A stretch of 64,000 bases of DNA from an uncultured Bacteroidia bacterium (GCA_938038735.1 CALHSW010000012.1:11233-75232); one strand, 5' to 3'; positions 47,942-58,128 are shown, counted from the first letter of the stretch. Numbers and translations: made by a program. The notes: generated by a model not told the origin, from the sequence alone.

Positions 47942-47949
47942 CAAAGGTA
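47942..47949 (-). promoter_or_regulatory. -7 element (TACCTTTG) for ptb run
   Basis: Exact match about 75 nt upstream of the ptb start. It is the only convincing promoter seen upstream of the run of eight same-strand genes reaching 39425. Confidence 0.55.
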
Positions 47950-48026
47950 CACAATTTCTTCTATCTTACACCACATTGCTCCTCAATTTCCCAACACAGC
48001 CCCATTGGAAACCCTGATGCAACTAA

Positions 48027-48064
48027 CAAAATAAAAGCGGAGCTACCCTCTCGGGCAGCTCCGC
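48027..48064 (-). terminator. Terminator after rplT
   Basis: 8-bp stem GCGGAGCT/AGCTCCGC with inner CCC/GGG, followed on the minus strand by TTTTATTTTG; ends the thrS-infC-rpmI-rplT operon. Confidence 0.85.
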
Positions 48065-48107
48065 GTACGATGTTCCTACCTCCCGCCACAGCGTGGACCC
48101 TCACGAA

Positions 48108-48458
48108 CTACGCCGTGCGAACCTCCTCCACTATCTTCTTGAATGCCTCTGGATCATTCATTGCCAAATCAGCAAGAACTTTGCGGTTCAAGCCTAATTC
48201 CAACTTGGCAACCTTCCCCATAAACTCCGAATAGGTCATCCCCTCGGCGCGTACCGCAGCATTGATACGCTGAATCCACAGCGCTCGGTAATCCCCTTTC
48301 TTGAGCTTGCGGCCGCGGTAGGCATGCGTCCACCCTTTCTCTAGGGTGTTTTTCGCAACCGTGTAAACATTGCGGCGCGCTAAAAAGTTACCCTTTGTCT
48401 GCTTTAATATCTTCTTGCGGCGCTTCCGCGACGCAACTACGTTTACTGAACGTGGCAT
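48108..48458 (-). CDS. rplT: Large ribosomal subunit protein bL20
   Basis: 116 aa, highly basic. [18 protein letters not shown] start, [20 protein letters not shown] and a C-terminal LADLA segment are diagnostic. bL20 aids 50S assembly. It lies 97 nt downstream of rpmI and ends the operon. Confidence 0.97.
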   Translation of the reverse strand: MPRSVNVVASRKRRKKILKQTKGNFLARRNVYTVAKNTLEKGWTHAYRGRKLKKGDYRALWIQRINAAVRAEGMTYSEFMGKVAKLELGLNRKVLADLAMNDPEAFKKIVEEVRTA

Positions 48459-48555
48459 TTCTTTCTCTCCTTATCGGACTGTAAGCGACTCCCTACGGGA
48501 TATTCTTTAAGCTTAGCAGTCCTATTAATTTTTGCTTCCAGCTCCCTTCTCTTAA

Positions 48556-48753
48556 CTACTTCAAGCGGAGCAACTCTTTTACTTGACGCTCATTATGCGG
48601 ATGTACAAAACCCGTTTGTGTCAAATTCTTCTTCCGCTTCGTACTCTTCTTCGTCAATATATGGCTCTTGTACGCATGCTTACGTTTAATCCGCCCAGAG
48701 CCCGTCAACACGAACCGCTTCGCAGCAGCCCGATTCGTCTTCATCTTTGGCAT
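48556..48753 (-). CDS. rpmI: Large ribosomal subunit protein bL35
   Basis: 65 aa, basic, with the [14 protein letters not shown] start and [18 protein letters not shown] motif typical of bL35. It is 32 nt downstream of infC in the usual infC-rpmI-rplT order. Confidence 0.97.
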   Translation of the reverse strand: MPKMKTNRAAAKRFVLTGSGRIKRKHAYKSHILTKKSTKRKKNLTQTGFVHPHNERQVKELLRLK

Positions 48754-48785
48754 CCTTTTCCTCTCCTTCCTATCGTTTTTCTCTT

Positions 48786-49370
48786 CTAGTCCTTCTTCTT
48801 TCCCGCCTTTACCGGCGATAGAAACATCGTCATTCTTTTTCCATCTAGCTGCGGCAGCTGATCAACCTTGGCGTACTCCTCCAAATCCTTCGCAAAACGG
48901 AGCAACAGCATCTCGCCTTGATCCTTAAACACTATCGACCGCCCCTTGAAGTACACCTGCGCTTTCACCTTCGCTCCATCCTCTAGAAAGCTCATCGCAT
49001 GCTTTAGCTTGAAATCGTAGTCGTGGTCATCTGTATTCGGCCCAAAGCGAATCTCCTTCACTACTATCTTCTGCGCATTAGCCTTCTGCTCCTTTTGGCG
49101 CCTCCGCTGCTGGTAAAGAAACTTCTGGTAGTCCACCACGCGGCAAACCGGCGGATCTGCATCCGGCACAATCTGCACCAAATCCATTTCCAGGCTCTCC
49201 GCCACCCGCAGTGCTTCCTGCAAACTCACCACTCGCGACTCGCCAATGTTGTCGCCTACCAAACGCACCTCTCGTGCGCGTATCGCATCGTTTATCTGAT
49301 GCTCCGGTTCGCGGTCATGCGGAACAAATACTCTCCGCGGCCGCCCACCTCTTGATCCATTTCCTGCTAT
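48786..49370 (-). CDS. infC: Translation initiation factor IF-3, probable non-AUG start
   Basis: 194 aa if started at ATA 49368-49370. The conserved IF-3 N-domain ([18 protein letters not shown]) lies upstream of the GTG at 49268, so that GTG is internal. Reading back, the frame stays open to a TAA, and no ATG, GTG or TTG occurs in frame before the conserved block. An ATA preceded 7 nt upstream by AGGGGAGG-type purines is the best candidate. IF-3 rejects non-standard starts, and infC is known to use them for autocontrol in other bacteria. The C-domain ends KRMTMFLSP. It follows thrS by 74 nt. Confidence 0.9.
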   Translation of the reverse strand: MAGNGSRGGRPRRVFVPHDREPEHQINDAIRAREVRLVGDNIGESRVVSLQEALRVAESLEMDLVQIVPDADPPVCRVVDYQKFLYQQRRRQKEQKANAQKIVVKEIRFGPNTDDHDYDFKLKHAMSFLEDGAKVKAQVYFKGRSIVFKDQGEMLLLRFAKDLEEYAKVDQLPQLDGKRMTMFLSPVKAGKKKD

Positions 49371-49444
49371 TGCCGTTCCTCCCCTTTCGTTTGTTTATCT
49401 CTCATTTCTCTACCGCTTCGCAGCGTCACACTTTACGTACCCTT

Positions 49445-51382
49445 CTACTTCGCAAACGCCTTTGCCAGCTCCTCTTTTAGTCTCGCTACGAACGCCGATA
49501 CATCCATCACGCCATCATCCACACCGCCCCGCTCACGAACCGACAACGTTCCATCCTGCTCCTCTCGTTCGCCTACAACCATTATGTACGGTATCCTTTG
49601 TAGCTCCGCATCCCGTATCTTCTTCCCTATCTTCTCGCCACGCGAATCAACCGACACACTAATATCCTGCTTTTTCATCTCTACAGCCACCCGCTCCGCG
49701 TATCCAACGAACTTATCACTCACCGGGAGCACTATCACCTGCTCCGGCGCCAGCCACAGCGGAAAACGCCCAGCCGTATGCTCTATCAACACCGCTACAA
49801 AACGCTCCATCGAACCGAACGGTGCCCTGTGAATCATCACCGGGCGATGACGCTGATCATCTGCTCCAATGTACTCTAGTCCGAATCGCTCCGGCAAATT
49901 GTAATCCACCTGTATCGTCCCCAGCTGCCACTTCCGTCCTATCGCATCGCGAACCATGAAGTCAAGCTTCGGCCCATAGAACGCCGCCTCGCCCTCTACC
50001 TCTATTCCCTTCATGCCGCGCTCCGCCACTGCCTCGCGTATAGCGCGTTCCGCCCGATCCCAATTCTCGTCACTCCCTATGTACTTCTCCTTATGCTTGG
50101 GATCTCTCAGCGAAATCTGCACATCGTAGTTCTGAAAGTCTAGCACCTTAAATATGTATAGCACTATGTCCATAACATTCAAGAACTCCCCCTTGAGCTG
50201 TTCTGGCGTGCAGAAAATATGCGCATCGTCCTGCGTAAATCCACGTACCCGCGTCAACCCATGCAGCTCGCCCGACTGCTCGTAGCGGTACACTGTGCCG
50301 AACTCCGCCAACCGCACTGGTAAATCACGGTACGATCGTGGCTGTGAACGATATATCTCGCAATGGTGGGGGCAGTTCATCGGCTTTAGCATGAACTCCT
50401 CCCCCTCTTGCGGCGTGGTTATAGGCCTAAAGCTATCCGCACCGTACTTCGCCCAATGCCCTGACGTTACGTATAGTTCCTTCTGACCAATGTGCGGCGT
50501 TATCACCTGCTGATAACCGTACTCGTTCTGCACATTCCGTAGAAATCTCTCCAGCCGCTCCCGCAGCATCGCCCCCTTCGGCAACCATAGCGGAAGACCC
50601 GAGCCTACCTTCTGAGAGAAGGTAAACAGACCCATCTCCTTGCCTATCTTCCGATGGTCGCGCTTCTTCGCCTCCTCCAGCATCTGCAGGTACTCATCGA
50701 GCATGCTCTGCTTCGGAAACGTTATCCCATAGAGTCGCGTAAGCTGCTTATTGTGCTCATCACCACGCCAATACGCCCCCGCTACGCTCAGCACCTTCAC
50801 TGCCTTTATCTTGCTTGTATCGGCAAGGTGGGGACCACGGCACAAATCCGTAAACTGACCCTGCGTGTAGAACGTTATGTTCCCATCCTCAAGCCCCTCA
50901 ATCAGCTCGACTTTGTACGGATCGCCTTTTGCTTTATACGTTTCTAACGCCTCAGCCTTCGACACGCTACGCCGCGTAAACGTCTCATTCTGGCGCGCCA
51001 ACTCCTTCATCTTCGCCTCTATCCGCCCTAAATCATCCTCGGTAATCTTTTGCTCCCCAAAATCTATATCGTAGTAGAAGCCTGGATCTATCGCTGGACC
51101 TATCGCCAGCTGCGCACCAGGGAAAAGAGCCTCCACCGCCTCCGCCATGAGGTGCGCCGACGAATGCCAAAACGTCATCTTCCCATCGGCATCATCCCAC
51201 GTGTTCACCTGCACCGTCGCATCGCACTCTATCGGCCGCGATAAATCATGCACCTCTCCGTTCACTGTCACCGAGAGAGCCTCACGCCCAAGCTTCGCTG
51301 ATATCGACTCCGCCAACGTTGCGCCCGTCACGCCCGCCTCGTACTCCCGCACGCTCCCATTAGGAAATGTTATCCTTATCAT
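49445..51382 (-). CDS. thrS: Threonine--tRNA ligase
   Basis: 645 aa class II synthetase. N-terminal TGS domain (1-60), editing domain with [11 protein letters not shown] and a later C-G-P-H-type segment ([11 protein letters not shown]), catalytic core with [13 protein letters not shown] and the [20 protein letters not shown] motif 2, and C-terminal anticodon-binding domain. First gene of the thrS-infC-rpmI-rplT operon, as in many bacteria. Confidence 0.97.
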   Translation of the reverse strand: MIRITFPNGSVREYEAGVTGATLAESISAKLGREALSVTVNGEVHDLSRPIECDATVQVNTWDDADGKMTFWHSSAHLMAEAVEALFPGAQLAIGPAIDPGFYYDIDFGEQKITEDDLGRIEAKMKELARQNETFTRRSVSKAEALETYKAKGDPYKVELIEGLEDGNITFYTQGQFTDLCRGPHLADTSKIKAVKVLSVAGAYWRGDEHNKQLTRLYGITFPKQSMLDEYLQMLEEAKKRDHRKIGKEMGLFTFSQKVGSGLPLWLPKGAMLRERLERFLRNVQNEYGYQQVITPHIGQKELYVTSGHWAKYGADSFRPITTPQEGEEFMLKPMNCPHHCEIYRSQPRSYRDLPVRLAEFGTVYRYEQSGELHGLTRVRGFTQDDAHIFCTPEQLKGEFLNVMDIVLYIFKVLDFQNYDVQISLRDPKHKEKYIGSDENWDRAERAIREAVAERGMKGIEVEGEAAFYGPKLDFMVRDAIGRKWQLGTIQVDYNLPERFGLEYIGADDQRHRPVMIHRAPFGSMERFVAVLIEHTAGRFPLWLAPEQVIVLPVSDKFVGYAERVAVEMKKQDISVSVDSRGEKIGKKIRDAELQRIPYIMVVGEREEQDGTLSVRERGGVDDGVMDVSAFVARLKEELAKAFAK

Positions 51383-51407
51383 TGCGCTACTCCAATCATA
51401 TACGGCG

Positions 51408-51415
51408 CAAAGGTA
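51408..51415 (-). promoter_or_regulatory. -7 element (TACCTTTG) for thrS operon
   Basis: Exact TAnnTTTG 26 nt upstream of the thrS ATG; no clear -33 box. Confidence 0.6.
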
Positions 51416-51775
51416 CTAATTTTATTTCAATTCCACGCGCCAACACCGTTCAACTCGCTTCGCAGAGGGGATGCAGCACCTAAATCCACATCAACGTTGC
51501 ACGACTCTTGTGAGACCTTCCCAAACCTTATCATCTCGTTGCACATAGCTATCCCCTATTTATGCCCATGTGGATTCTCCTCTAGCCTCTTATCGTCCAC
51601 TATAGGCATGCCTCTATTCAAACGTTGCGAACTCCACCGTCACCATCCATCCCCTTATAAAGATAGCACAATGCAGCTTTTCTCCCACGACTTACCCCTG
51701 CACCGAACTGGCCCATATGAATGGCTAAACACCACAATCCTTCCTAATTCTACCCTTCAGCGAACCCATTCCAAT
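51416..51775. other. Intergenic region, no gene seen
   Basis: About 360 nt between the pseudoreceiver gene and the thrS promoter. Open frames present are short and lack protein-like composition; no hairpin of note. Confidence 0.4.
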
Positions 51776-52318
51776 TTAAGGGTTCACTATGAAAAAAACA
51801 CAAACACTCAATATGGCAACAGAAACCAACAACTCTAGCGAGACTAGGGTCAACTGCTTTTTTCTTATGCTCTTTCGCAGTGGGCTTACGATACGCAGCA
51901 CCAATGCGGAGAGCTGCAAGCTGGTACACTGCGTATACATAACAATCGCTTCGGCACCATTGCTACGCGCTTGCGCTCCAAACTCTAAATCCTCCTGCTC
52001 CCCAACCATCACTACACGCACGCTCGGCGCAATGCGCTGCACCACCTCTAAAACTTCCAAGCCATTCATAACGTAGTCCACGGCCGAGGCATGGCGGAAT
52101 GCCACCACTGCAACATGCACTTGCCTAATGGGAACCCCATGCGCATGCACATACTCTAAGAACTGTTCCCCGGTCATAAAGCGATGCAGATTCACGTTAA
52201 GATGCGATTGCAACGCATTGCCAAGCTCATCCGCATAATCAGGCCTGGAGTCAACAATGTATATGTTGACCTGAATGTCGCTTTTCACTGCTATTAACCT
52301 CAAAAAAAAACTTTTCAC
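51776..52318 (-). CDS. Receiver-like protein with C-terminal membrane anchor
   Basis: About 180 aa from GTG 52318 (GTG 52288 is another option). Residues about 16-140 show the receiver fold: an acidic strand end (Asp23), a GLEVLEVVQRIAP helix, VRVVMVG and GAEAIV. The phospho-acceptor aspartate position is Ala73/Phe74, so it is probably not phosphorylated. A hydrophobic segment at 157-178 would anchor it to the inner membrane with the receiver in the cytosol. It lies 7 nt after xerD, at the end of gldF-gldG-xerD. No function known. Confidence 0.65.
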   Translation of the reverse strand: MKSFFLRLIAVKSDIQVNIYIVDSRPDYADELGNALQSHLNVNLHRFMTGEQFLEYVHAHGVPIRQVHVAVVAFRHASAVDYVMNGLEVLEVVQRIAPSVRVVMVGEQEDLEFGAQARSNGAEAIVMYTQCTSLQLSALVLRIVSPLRKSIRKKQLTLVSLELLVSVAILSVCVFFIVNP

Positions 52319-52325
52319 CCTGCAA

Positions 52326-53309
52326 TCAGCGGTTTTCTTCTCCCTTCTGCAGCCTATCGCCGCGCGGGTGGTAGCGTATAAGCGTTTCGCGCAGATGCTC
52401 TTTGGAGAGGTGCGTATAAATCTCCGTGGTCACTATCGACTCATGCCCAAGCATCGCCTGCACTATGCGTAAATCTGCTCCACCGCGCACTAGCTCCGTC
52501 GCGAAGCTATGCCGTAGCGTATGCGGACTCACATTTTTACGTATCCCCGCTTTGGACGCAAGATCCTTTACTATGTAAAACACCATCACTCGGCTTAGAG
52601 GCTTCCCACGCTGGTTTATGAATAGAATGTCGGCATCTTCATTTGGCAAATTCCAACCGCGGCGCTGGGCAAGATAGGTATCAATATCCTTGAGTGCCTT
52701 GTCGCCAATCGGAACTAAACGCTCTTTATTGCCCTTTCCAATCACGCGAATGAAACCCTCCTGGCCATAGATTTGCGAAATGCGCATGGCGCACAGCTCG
52801 CTCACACGTACCCCGCAGCTAAATAGCGTTTCTATTATAGCCATATTGCGATGCCCAAGCGGAGTGGAAAGGTCTATGGCTGCCTCCATCGCATTAACTT
52901 CGTCCACAGAAAGCACCTCGGGCAAATGTTGCCCTTGCTTGGGCGGGTCAATAAGGGCAGTGGGGTCATCCTCAACTCTATTGGTAAAAAGGAGGTAACG
53001 GTAGAATTGACGGATGCCTGACAGAAGACGCGCCTGTGAGCTTGGTCCTAGCACATCGTCCTCCCCGAGCTGGCGAAGAAGCGTTTCTATATCGGCTGTT
53101 ATAATCTGCGCGGGAAGCTTTGGAGGGAATTGCATCTGCGCGTAGTCAGAAAGCAATTCCACATCGTGCTGGTACGCCTCCACAGAGTTCTCCGACATCC
53201 TCTTCTCTACGCGAAGATATACCGTGAACTCGCACAACGCAAGTCGCCATAACCTTTCTGCCTCTGACGACCCTGACCCTTGCTCTTTGCTATAGCTCCC
53301 GCCCGCCAT
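52326..53309 (-). CDS. xerD: Tyrosine recombinase XerD-like
   Basis: 327 aa. N-terminal SAM-like core-binding domain (about 20-110), then catalytic Arg in CGVRVSELCAM, HTLRHSFATEL and the LGHESIVTTEIYTHL segment with the nucleophilic tyrosine. Xer recombinases resolve chromosome dimers at dif near the terminus. The gene overlaps the gldG stop by 1 nt, an unusual partner. A short Gly/Ser-rich N-terminal extension precedes the fold. Confidence 0.92.
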   Translation of the reverse strand: MAGGSYSKEQGSGSSEAERLWRLALCEFTVYLRVEKRMSENSVEAYQHDVELLSDYAQMQFPPKLPAQIITADIETLLRQLGEDDVLGPSSQARLLSGIRQFYRYLLFTNRVEDDPTALIDPPKQGQHLPEVLSVDEVNAMEAAIDLSTPLGHRNMAIIETLFSCGVRVSELCAMRISQIYGQEGFIRVIGKGNKERLVPIGDKALKDIDTYLAQRRGWNLPNEDADILFINQRGKPLSRVMVFYIVKDLASKAGIRKNVSPHTLRHSFATELVRGGADLRIVQAMLGHESIVTTEIYTHLSKEHLRETLIRYHPRGDRLQKGEENR

Positions 53310-55084
53310 CAGTTACTCGCCCCACCTCCTTGCGTACTCCGCTTGTGTTCCCCTCGCTGCGTATACTTCCTCTTCCGGCTCCATGCATAGCCTCCCCCTC
53401 CTGCCACAAGGAGAAGCAGCGGCAGCGCAACGTTAATTAGAATAATCACATTTCGGTTGGCTGCAACAGTTTGCTGATCCAGCCTCCTAGGAGCTATTGT
53501 ACGATTACGAAGCGAAAGTAATTCGTCTTGCCCATCGAGTGCCAACGCCACGTTCGCCAGTAGCTCCGCATTGCCAAATGTTTGCTGAGTGTATCGGTCA
53601 AAACCCAAAGGCAATGGCCGCGGTTGGCCTTGGCGCAGTGCCATCTCGTTGCGTGCCAACGTTCCATCTGCAAAAACCGCAATACGCGTAGCTTGCGACC
53701 TGGACCTAAAAGTAAAACGGTCGTCAGGTGCTATGGCTGTGAGTGGACGGTTGGTAAAACCCGAGGGGAACGAACCATCCAAAAGTACTCCTACTAGCTG
53801 CTGCCCTTGATGTAGTTGCTGCGACGGTGGCGGCGAGGCAATCTCAGCAAGCGACACCATTCGGGGCGCCTCCAGCACTCTGCTCATAGGAGAGGTGATG
53901 AGCAATGGAACCGCACCGATACTATCGCCATCACCCACAAGATCAATAGAGGATGGGAAACGACTATAAACCACATTCACCCCTCGCGTAATGCTAGAAT
54001 GCGCAAAGGGGGTAAGCAGTGGATAGTATAGCCAAGGGCGCGGCGTGAAGCGAGGAGGCTGGCCCGCCAAGGCCGTGTTTACTGGTATCAATGCGCATTG
54101 CGCATCTTGCAACACCACTGGGTTTAAACGCACTCCGTAGCGAAAAAGTAAATCTTCTAGGTTAGTTGCCTGCGGCAGCACTATCGTATTCTCCCCCACC
54201 ATTAGCGAATCTACTGCCACATTGACCGGGCTTTGCAGCAGCATGAAGCGACCACCATGCATAATGTACTGGTCAAGGATAAGCTTCTCCTGCTCAGTAA
54301 ATGTCTGCGTCGGATTGGCACAAACCACGATACGAAACGTATCAAGGTCGCCTACGTGGCGCGGAAAATCGCACCGCTCCACGGCAAATCGCTGCGCCAA
54401 CGCTTCCGCCAATCCCACGCAATGCTCCGGGGAAAGCTCTCCATGCCCCTGCAGAAGGGCAATCCTAGGGAATCGGGTGGTGAATAGTTGCTCTATCGTG
54501 GCGGTAATCCCATACTCTAACGTCTGCAACGATAGGTCTATCATTTCATCGCTCGTCAAAGACGCATTGGGGGACAGTATGTTCAACGTGGTGGATCGTC
54601 CGGCGTAGGCTATCGAAAGCGCCGGAAAAATTAGCGTCTCCTCTGCGCTTCCTTGCGAGGATTGCACCTGCACCGTCAATGGACGCACCCCTCGCTCTAT
54701 TAGCTTCCCCCTAAAGGCCTCCCGCTTGCGGGGGTCTACCTCTTCATTGGGGTTCTGAAAACGGAACTCTAAACGGTAGTGGCTCGCGTACTGGTACTCC
54801 TCCAATAGGTCTTGCACCCCATTACGCAAACGGGCAAACTCAAGTGGAAGCGTCCCGCCCAGGTAGCACGTAATGTAAATCGGTTGCTGCGCCTCCGCAA
54901 GCACGCGATGGGTAAAAGGAGAAAGCGTATATCGATGGTCATCGGTAAGGTCAAACCGCCACGAGTAGAACTGCCCTACGAACGCAATGAGAATAATCAG
55001 CAGCAGTGCCGGCAATGCGCTACGCTGCATCCTCTTAGCCATAGCGCTCTGCCCATACTCCATACGCTTCCCAAACTTCTTCAT
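53309..55084 (-). CDS. gldG: Gliding-motility ABC transporter subunit GldG
   Basis: 591 aa with an N-terminal anchor (about 23-42), a large periplasmic ABC_transp_aux-type domain containing FDLTDDHRYTLSPFT and LEEYQYAS, and a C-terminal membrane segment (about 555-575). GldG works with permease GldF and ATPase GldA in the gliding ABC system of Flavobacterium; homologues are widespread in non-gliding Bacteroidota. Overlaps gldF by 4 nt and xerD by 1 nt. Confidence 0.9.
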   Translation of the reverse strand: MKKFGKRMEYGQSAMAKRMQRSALPALLLIILIAFVGQFYSWRFDLTDDHRYTLSPFTHRVLAEAQQPIYITCYLGGTLPLEFARLRNGVQDLLEEYQYASHYRLEFRFQNPNEEVDPRKREAFRGKLIERGVRPLTVQVQSSQGSAEETLIFPALSIAYAGRSTTLNILSPNASLTSDEMIDLSLQTLEYGITATIEQLFTTRFPRIALLQGHGELSPEHCVGLAEALAQRFAVERCDFPRHVGDLDTFRIVVCANPTQTFTEQEKLILDQYIMHGGRFMLLQSPVNVAVDSLMVGENTIVLPQATNLEDLLFRYGVRLNPVVLQDAQCALIPVNTALAGQPPRFTPRPWLYYPLLTPFAHSSITRGVNVVYSRFPSSIDLVGDGDSIGAVPLLITSPMSRVLEAPRMVSLAEIASPPPSQQLHQGQQLVGVLLDGSFPSGFTNRPLTAIAPDDRFTFRSRSQATRIAVFADGTLARNEMALRQGQPRPLPLGFDRYTQQTFGNAELLANVALALDGQDELLSLRNRTIAPRRLDQQTVAANRNVIILINVALPLLLLVAGGGGYAWSRKRKYTQRGEHKRSTQGGGASN

Positions 55085-55812
55085 GCCCGAAATTTAGCTA
55101 GCCTTGTGCGGGCCGCAGCCAACGCCAAGGCGATAACCGCCAAGAAGTAAACGATGTCGCGCGTATCAACCACCCCTCGCTGTATCGATCGGTAGTGCTC
55201 GGCTATTCCTAGATTTACCACAAATAGTTCCGTCCCATGGAAGATGGGCAGGAAAGCCGCCCCCTCAAACCCTACGTACAACGCCACGGAGATGAGCGCC
55301 GCGGTCAGAAATGCAACGAGAGCATTGGAGGTAAACGAAGATGTTAAGACCCCGATGGCGGCATACACAGCTGCCAGGAGCAGAAGCCCCAAATAGCTCG
55401 CAATGGTCGCCCCGCGGTCAATGGCATCGGGGGTTACGGATAGCCACGATAGGGTCATAAGGTAAATAGCTGTAGGCAAAAGAATTAGCGCGCAGAGGGT
55501 CACTGCAGCGAAAAACTTCCCAAGCACTATAGCCCATAGGGATAGCGGCCGCGACAGTAGCAACGAAAGCGTACCCTCCCGCAGCTCATCTGCAAACATG
55601 CGCATCGTTACTGCCGGCACCAAAAAAAGAAACACCCACGGGGCTAATGTGAAAAGGGATCCCATTGAGGCCACCCCTGTACTCAACACATTCCATTGCG
55701 AAGGAAAAACCCACATAAGGAGGCTCACAACCACCAAAAACACTGCACTCGCAAGATACCCCGTAAGCGTGGTAAAAAATCCCGACAACTCCTTGCGATA
55801 GATTGAAAACAT
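55081..55812 (-). CDS. gldF: Gliding-motility ABC permease GldF
   Basis: 243 aa ABC-2-type permease with six membrane segments. The N-terminus IYRKELSGFFTTLTGYLASAVF and the conserved MRMFADELREGTLSLLLSRPLS segment match GldF. First gene of gldF-gldG-xerD-pseudoreceiver. No gldA-type ATPase is in this operon; the nearest ABC ATPase (mlaF) belongs to a different system. Confidence 0.9.
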   Translation of the reverse strand: MFSIYRKELSGFFTTLTGYLASAVFLVVVSLLMWVFPSQWNVLSTGVASMGSLFTLAPWVFLFLVPAVTMRMFADELREGTLSLLLSRPLSLWAIVLGKFFAAVTLCALILLPTAIYLMTLSWLSVTPDAIDRGATIASYLGLLLLAAVYAAIGVLTSSFTSNALVAFLTAALISVALYVGFEGAAFLPIFHGTELFVVNLGIAEHYRSIQRGVVDTRDIVYFLAVIALALAAARTRLAKFRA

Positions 55813-55836
55813 ATAACGTTGCCTTTACCCAACGTG

Positions 55837-55844
55837 CAAAGATA
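55837..55844 (-). promoter_or_regulatory. -7 element (TATCTTTG) for gldF operon
   Basis: Exact TAnnTTTG 25 nt upstream of the gldF start. Confidence 0.6.
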
Positions 55845-55883
55845 AGAAATTTGTCAGTACTGTAACCCTAAGGGTTAGGAACT

Positions 55884-56645
55884 TTACTGCTCTGCCCGAT
55901 CCTGCTTCAGCCGCTTCGCCATCGGCGTGGCAAAAACGAAATTGTTGAGATCCGTATTCCCGCTCGAAAGAACCTCCTTGTTAGCGCCGCGCCATGCCAC
56001 CCTCCCTTTGTATAGGAAGGAAACCGTATCTCCTATACCTAGCACAGAATTCATGTCGTGGGTGTTTACCACGGTGGTTATTGAAAACTCACGTGTGATG
56101 TCGTGGATAAGCTCATCGATTACAAGGCTCGTCTGGGGATCCAACCCTGAATTGGGCTCATCGCAAAAAAGAAACTCTGGCTGTAATGCTATCGCTCGCG
56201 CAATGGCCACCCGCTTACGCATTCCGCCGCTCAGATCGGAGGGCATCAGGCGTACTGCATCCATCAGATGCACCCTCTCTAGGCATTCCATTGCACGTTG
56301 AAGGGCCTGTCGGCGGGTCATTTTTCCAAACATAACCAACGGGAACATCACGTTCTCCAACACGCTCTGCGAGTCAAAAAGCGCAGCATTCTGGAAGAGC
56401 ATGCCTATCCGCTGCTGAATATGGCGCCGCTCTTTCACATCCATTGATACCACGTCTTCCCCTTCAAATAGAACCACTCCCGCATCGGGCCTTAAAAGCC
56501 CAACTAGCACCTTCAAAAACACAGTCTTTCCCGATCCGCTCTGCCCTATAATCAGGTTGGTCTTCCCGGGCTCAAAAACGGCATCTATCCCTTGAAGCAC
56601 TCGCTTCCCATCAAATGCCTTGGTCACCCCGCGCGCCTCTATCAT
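55884..56645 (-). CDS. mlaF: Mla-type ABC transporter ATPase
   Basis: 253 aa. Walker A GQSGSGKTVFLK, Q-loop, signature LSGGMRKRVAIARA, Walker B FLFCDEPNSGLDP and the H-loop NTHDMNS. The LSGG-MRKR signature and pairing with an MlaE permease assign it to lipid-trafficking Mla/Tgt-like importers or exporters of the envelope. The gene overlaps mlaE by 4 nt. No MCE-domain (MlaD) gene lies downstream here. Confidence 0.91.
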   Translation of the reverse strand: MIEARGVTKAFDGKRVLQGIDAVFEPGKTNLIIGQSGSGKTVFLKVLVGLLRPDAGVVLFEGEDVVSMDVKERRHIQQRIGMLFQNAALFDSQSVLENVMFPLVMFGKMTRRQALQRAMECLERVHLMDAVRLMPSDLSGGMRKRVAIARAIALQPEFLFCDEPNSGLDPQTSLVIDELIHDITREFSITTVVNTHDMNSVLGIGDTVSFLYKGRVAWRGANKEVLSSGNTDLNNFVFATPMAKRLKQDRAEQ

Positions 56646-57394
56646 CCGATAAACATTTTCGTCATCACCAAATCTAGAATGAGTATTGCTATGCTGCTGT
56701 CAACCACCCCGCGCGTACTCATACGCCCCACCTCCAGCGATCCCCCACGCACATAGTAACCGAAAAACGATGGAACTGAGGTAATTACAAACCCAAATAC
56801 CGACATCTTTATCAGCGCATACCCAATGTACTCCGGATGAAAATAGAACTGTAGACCGTCGCAGAAGTCAAACGCCGATACGTAGCCAAGATTTACCACT
56901 GCCATGCCTCCGCCCACGATGGCTATCACAAGGCTAAGCACCGTGAGTAGAGGAAAAAACACTATGCCGGCTAGCACCTTCGGCAGCACGAGGTACGCAG
57001 CCGAATTCACCCCCATCACATCGAGCGCATCAATCTGCTCCGTGATACGCATAGTACCTATTTCCGAGGCTATGCTCCCCCCTACTTTGCCCGCCAGCAC
57101 CAATGCTATGATTGTAGAACTCATCTCAAGCAGCACCATGTCACGCGTCGCAACCCCAACTACGAAAGGAGGCATCAGAGGGTGCTCTAGATTAATGGCT
57201 ACCTCGACTGAAATCACCATCCCGATAAAAAGGGATACCAATGCCACAAACCATATGGAGCGTATCGCTAACTCCCACGTCTCATGCACTATGCGCCACC
57301 AAAAGATACTACCCTTCGCCGGTCTACGTAGCACTTCGCCCAGGAAAAGTACGTAGCGTCCGAAAAGAGACAATGGTTGGAGTTTCGTTTTCAT
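56642..57394 (-). CDS. mlaE: MlaE-family ABC permease
   Basis: 250 aa membrane permease. The family core is clear: VALVSLFIGMVISVEV, LAGKVGGSIASEIGTMRITEQIDAL and the SVPSFFGYYVRGG region. It moves phospholipids between membranes together with MlaF. It is 14 nt downstream of trmD, an uncommon neighbour. Confidence 0.92.
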   Translation of the reverse strand: MKTKLQPLSLFGRYVLFLGEVLRRPAKGSIFWWRIVHETWELAIRSIWFVALVSLFIGMVISVEVAINLEHPLMPPFVVGVATRDMVLLEMSSTIIALVLAGKVGGSIASEIGTMRITEQIDALDVMGVNSAAYLVLPKVLAGIVFFPLLTVLSLVIAIVGGGMAVVNLGYVSAFDFCDGLQFYFHPEYIGYALIKMSVFGFVITSVPSFFGYYVRGGSLEVGRMSTRGVVDSSIAILILDLVMTKMFIG

Positions 57395-57408
57395 CGCCCG
57401 CGAAGTTA

Positions 57409-58128
57409 CTACTTTTCGCTGCTCTTCTCATCCCCCTCACGCCCAGTATAGCGATGGTATAGGGCAGGCCGCAACGCCTTTGTGCGTTGCAACGCCATCT
57501 CGTGCTGCCACGACTCTATCGCTCGATGATCTCCTGAAAGCAACACATCGGGTACATGCCAACCCCGAAAGTCAGCCGGGCGCGTATAAACTGGAGGTGC
57601 TAACAGTCCATCCTGAAAGGAGTCGCTAAGTGCCGAGGTCTCATCGCTTAGCACCCCGGGCAGCACGCGCGTCACCGCGTCTACAAGAACTGCGGCAGCC
57701 AACTCCCCGCCGCTCAGCACGTAGTCGCCAACCGAAATTTCACGGGTCACCAAGTGCTCCCTAACCCTATGGTCAATCCCTTTATAATGCCCGCATAGAA
57801 TTATCAATCGTTGCTTGAGGCTAAGCTCATTGACCAATGGCTGCGTGAGCGGCTCTCCATCAGGTGAGGGATATATAATCTCATCGTACGCTCCTCCTTT
57901 CGTCTGCAAATCCTCAACGGCTTCAAATAGTGGCCCAGGCATGAGAACCATCCCAGCGCCCGGCCCAAAGGAGTAGTCGTCAACATTCCTTCGGGCATCG
58001 TGGGCGTAGTCGCGCAGCGCATGCACCTGCACGTCCAAAATACCCTTTTTCCTAGCACGCCCTACGATTGAATACCCCAATGGACTCTCCAGCAGCTCCG
58101 GTACTACTGCAACGATGTCAATCCGCAT
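57409..58128 (-). CDS. trmD: tRNA (guanine37-N1)-methyltransferase
   Basis: Makes m1G37 to prevent frameshifting. 239 aa from ATG 58128; an upstream in-frame ATG at 58161 adds 11 unconserved residues. SPOUT-fold motifs: [19 protein letters not shown] and [16 protein letters not shown], then the knot region [16 protein letters not shown] and [14 protein letters not shown], and the [17 protein letters not shown] segment. Often linked to rpsP/rplS; here it heads trmD-mlaE-mlaF. Confidence 0.96.
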   Translation of the reverse strand: MRIDIVAVVPELLESPLGYSIVGRARKKGILDVQVHALRDYAHDARRNVDDYSFGPGAGMVLMPGPLFEAVEDLQTKGGAYDEIIYPSPDGEPLTQPLVNELSLKQRLIILCGHYKGIDHRVREHLVTREISVGDYVLSGGELAAAVLVDAVTRVLPGVLSDETSALSDSFQDGLLAPPVYTRPADFRGWHVPDVLLSGDHRAIESWQHEMALQRTKALRPALYHRYTGREGDEKSSEK

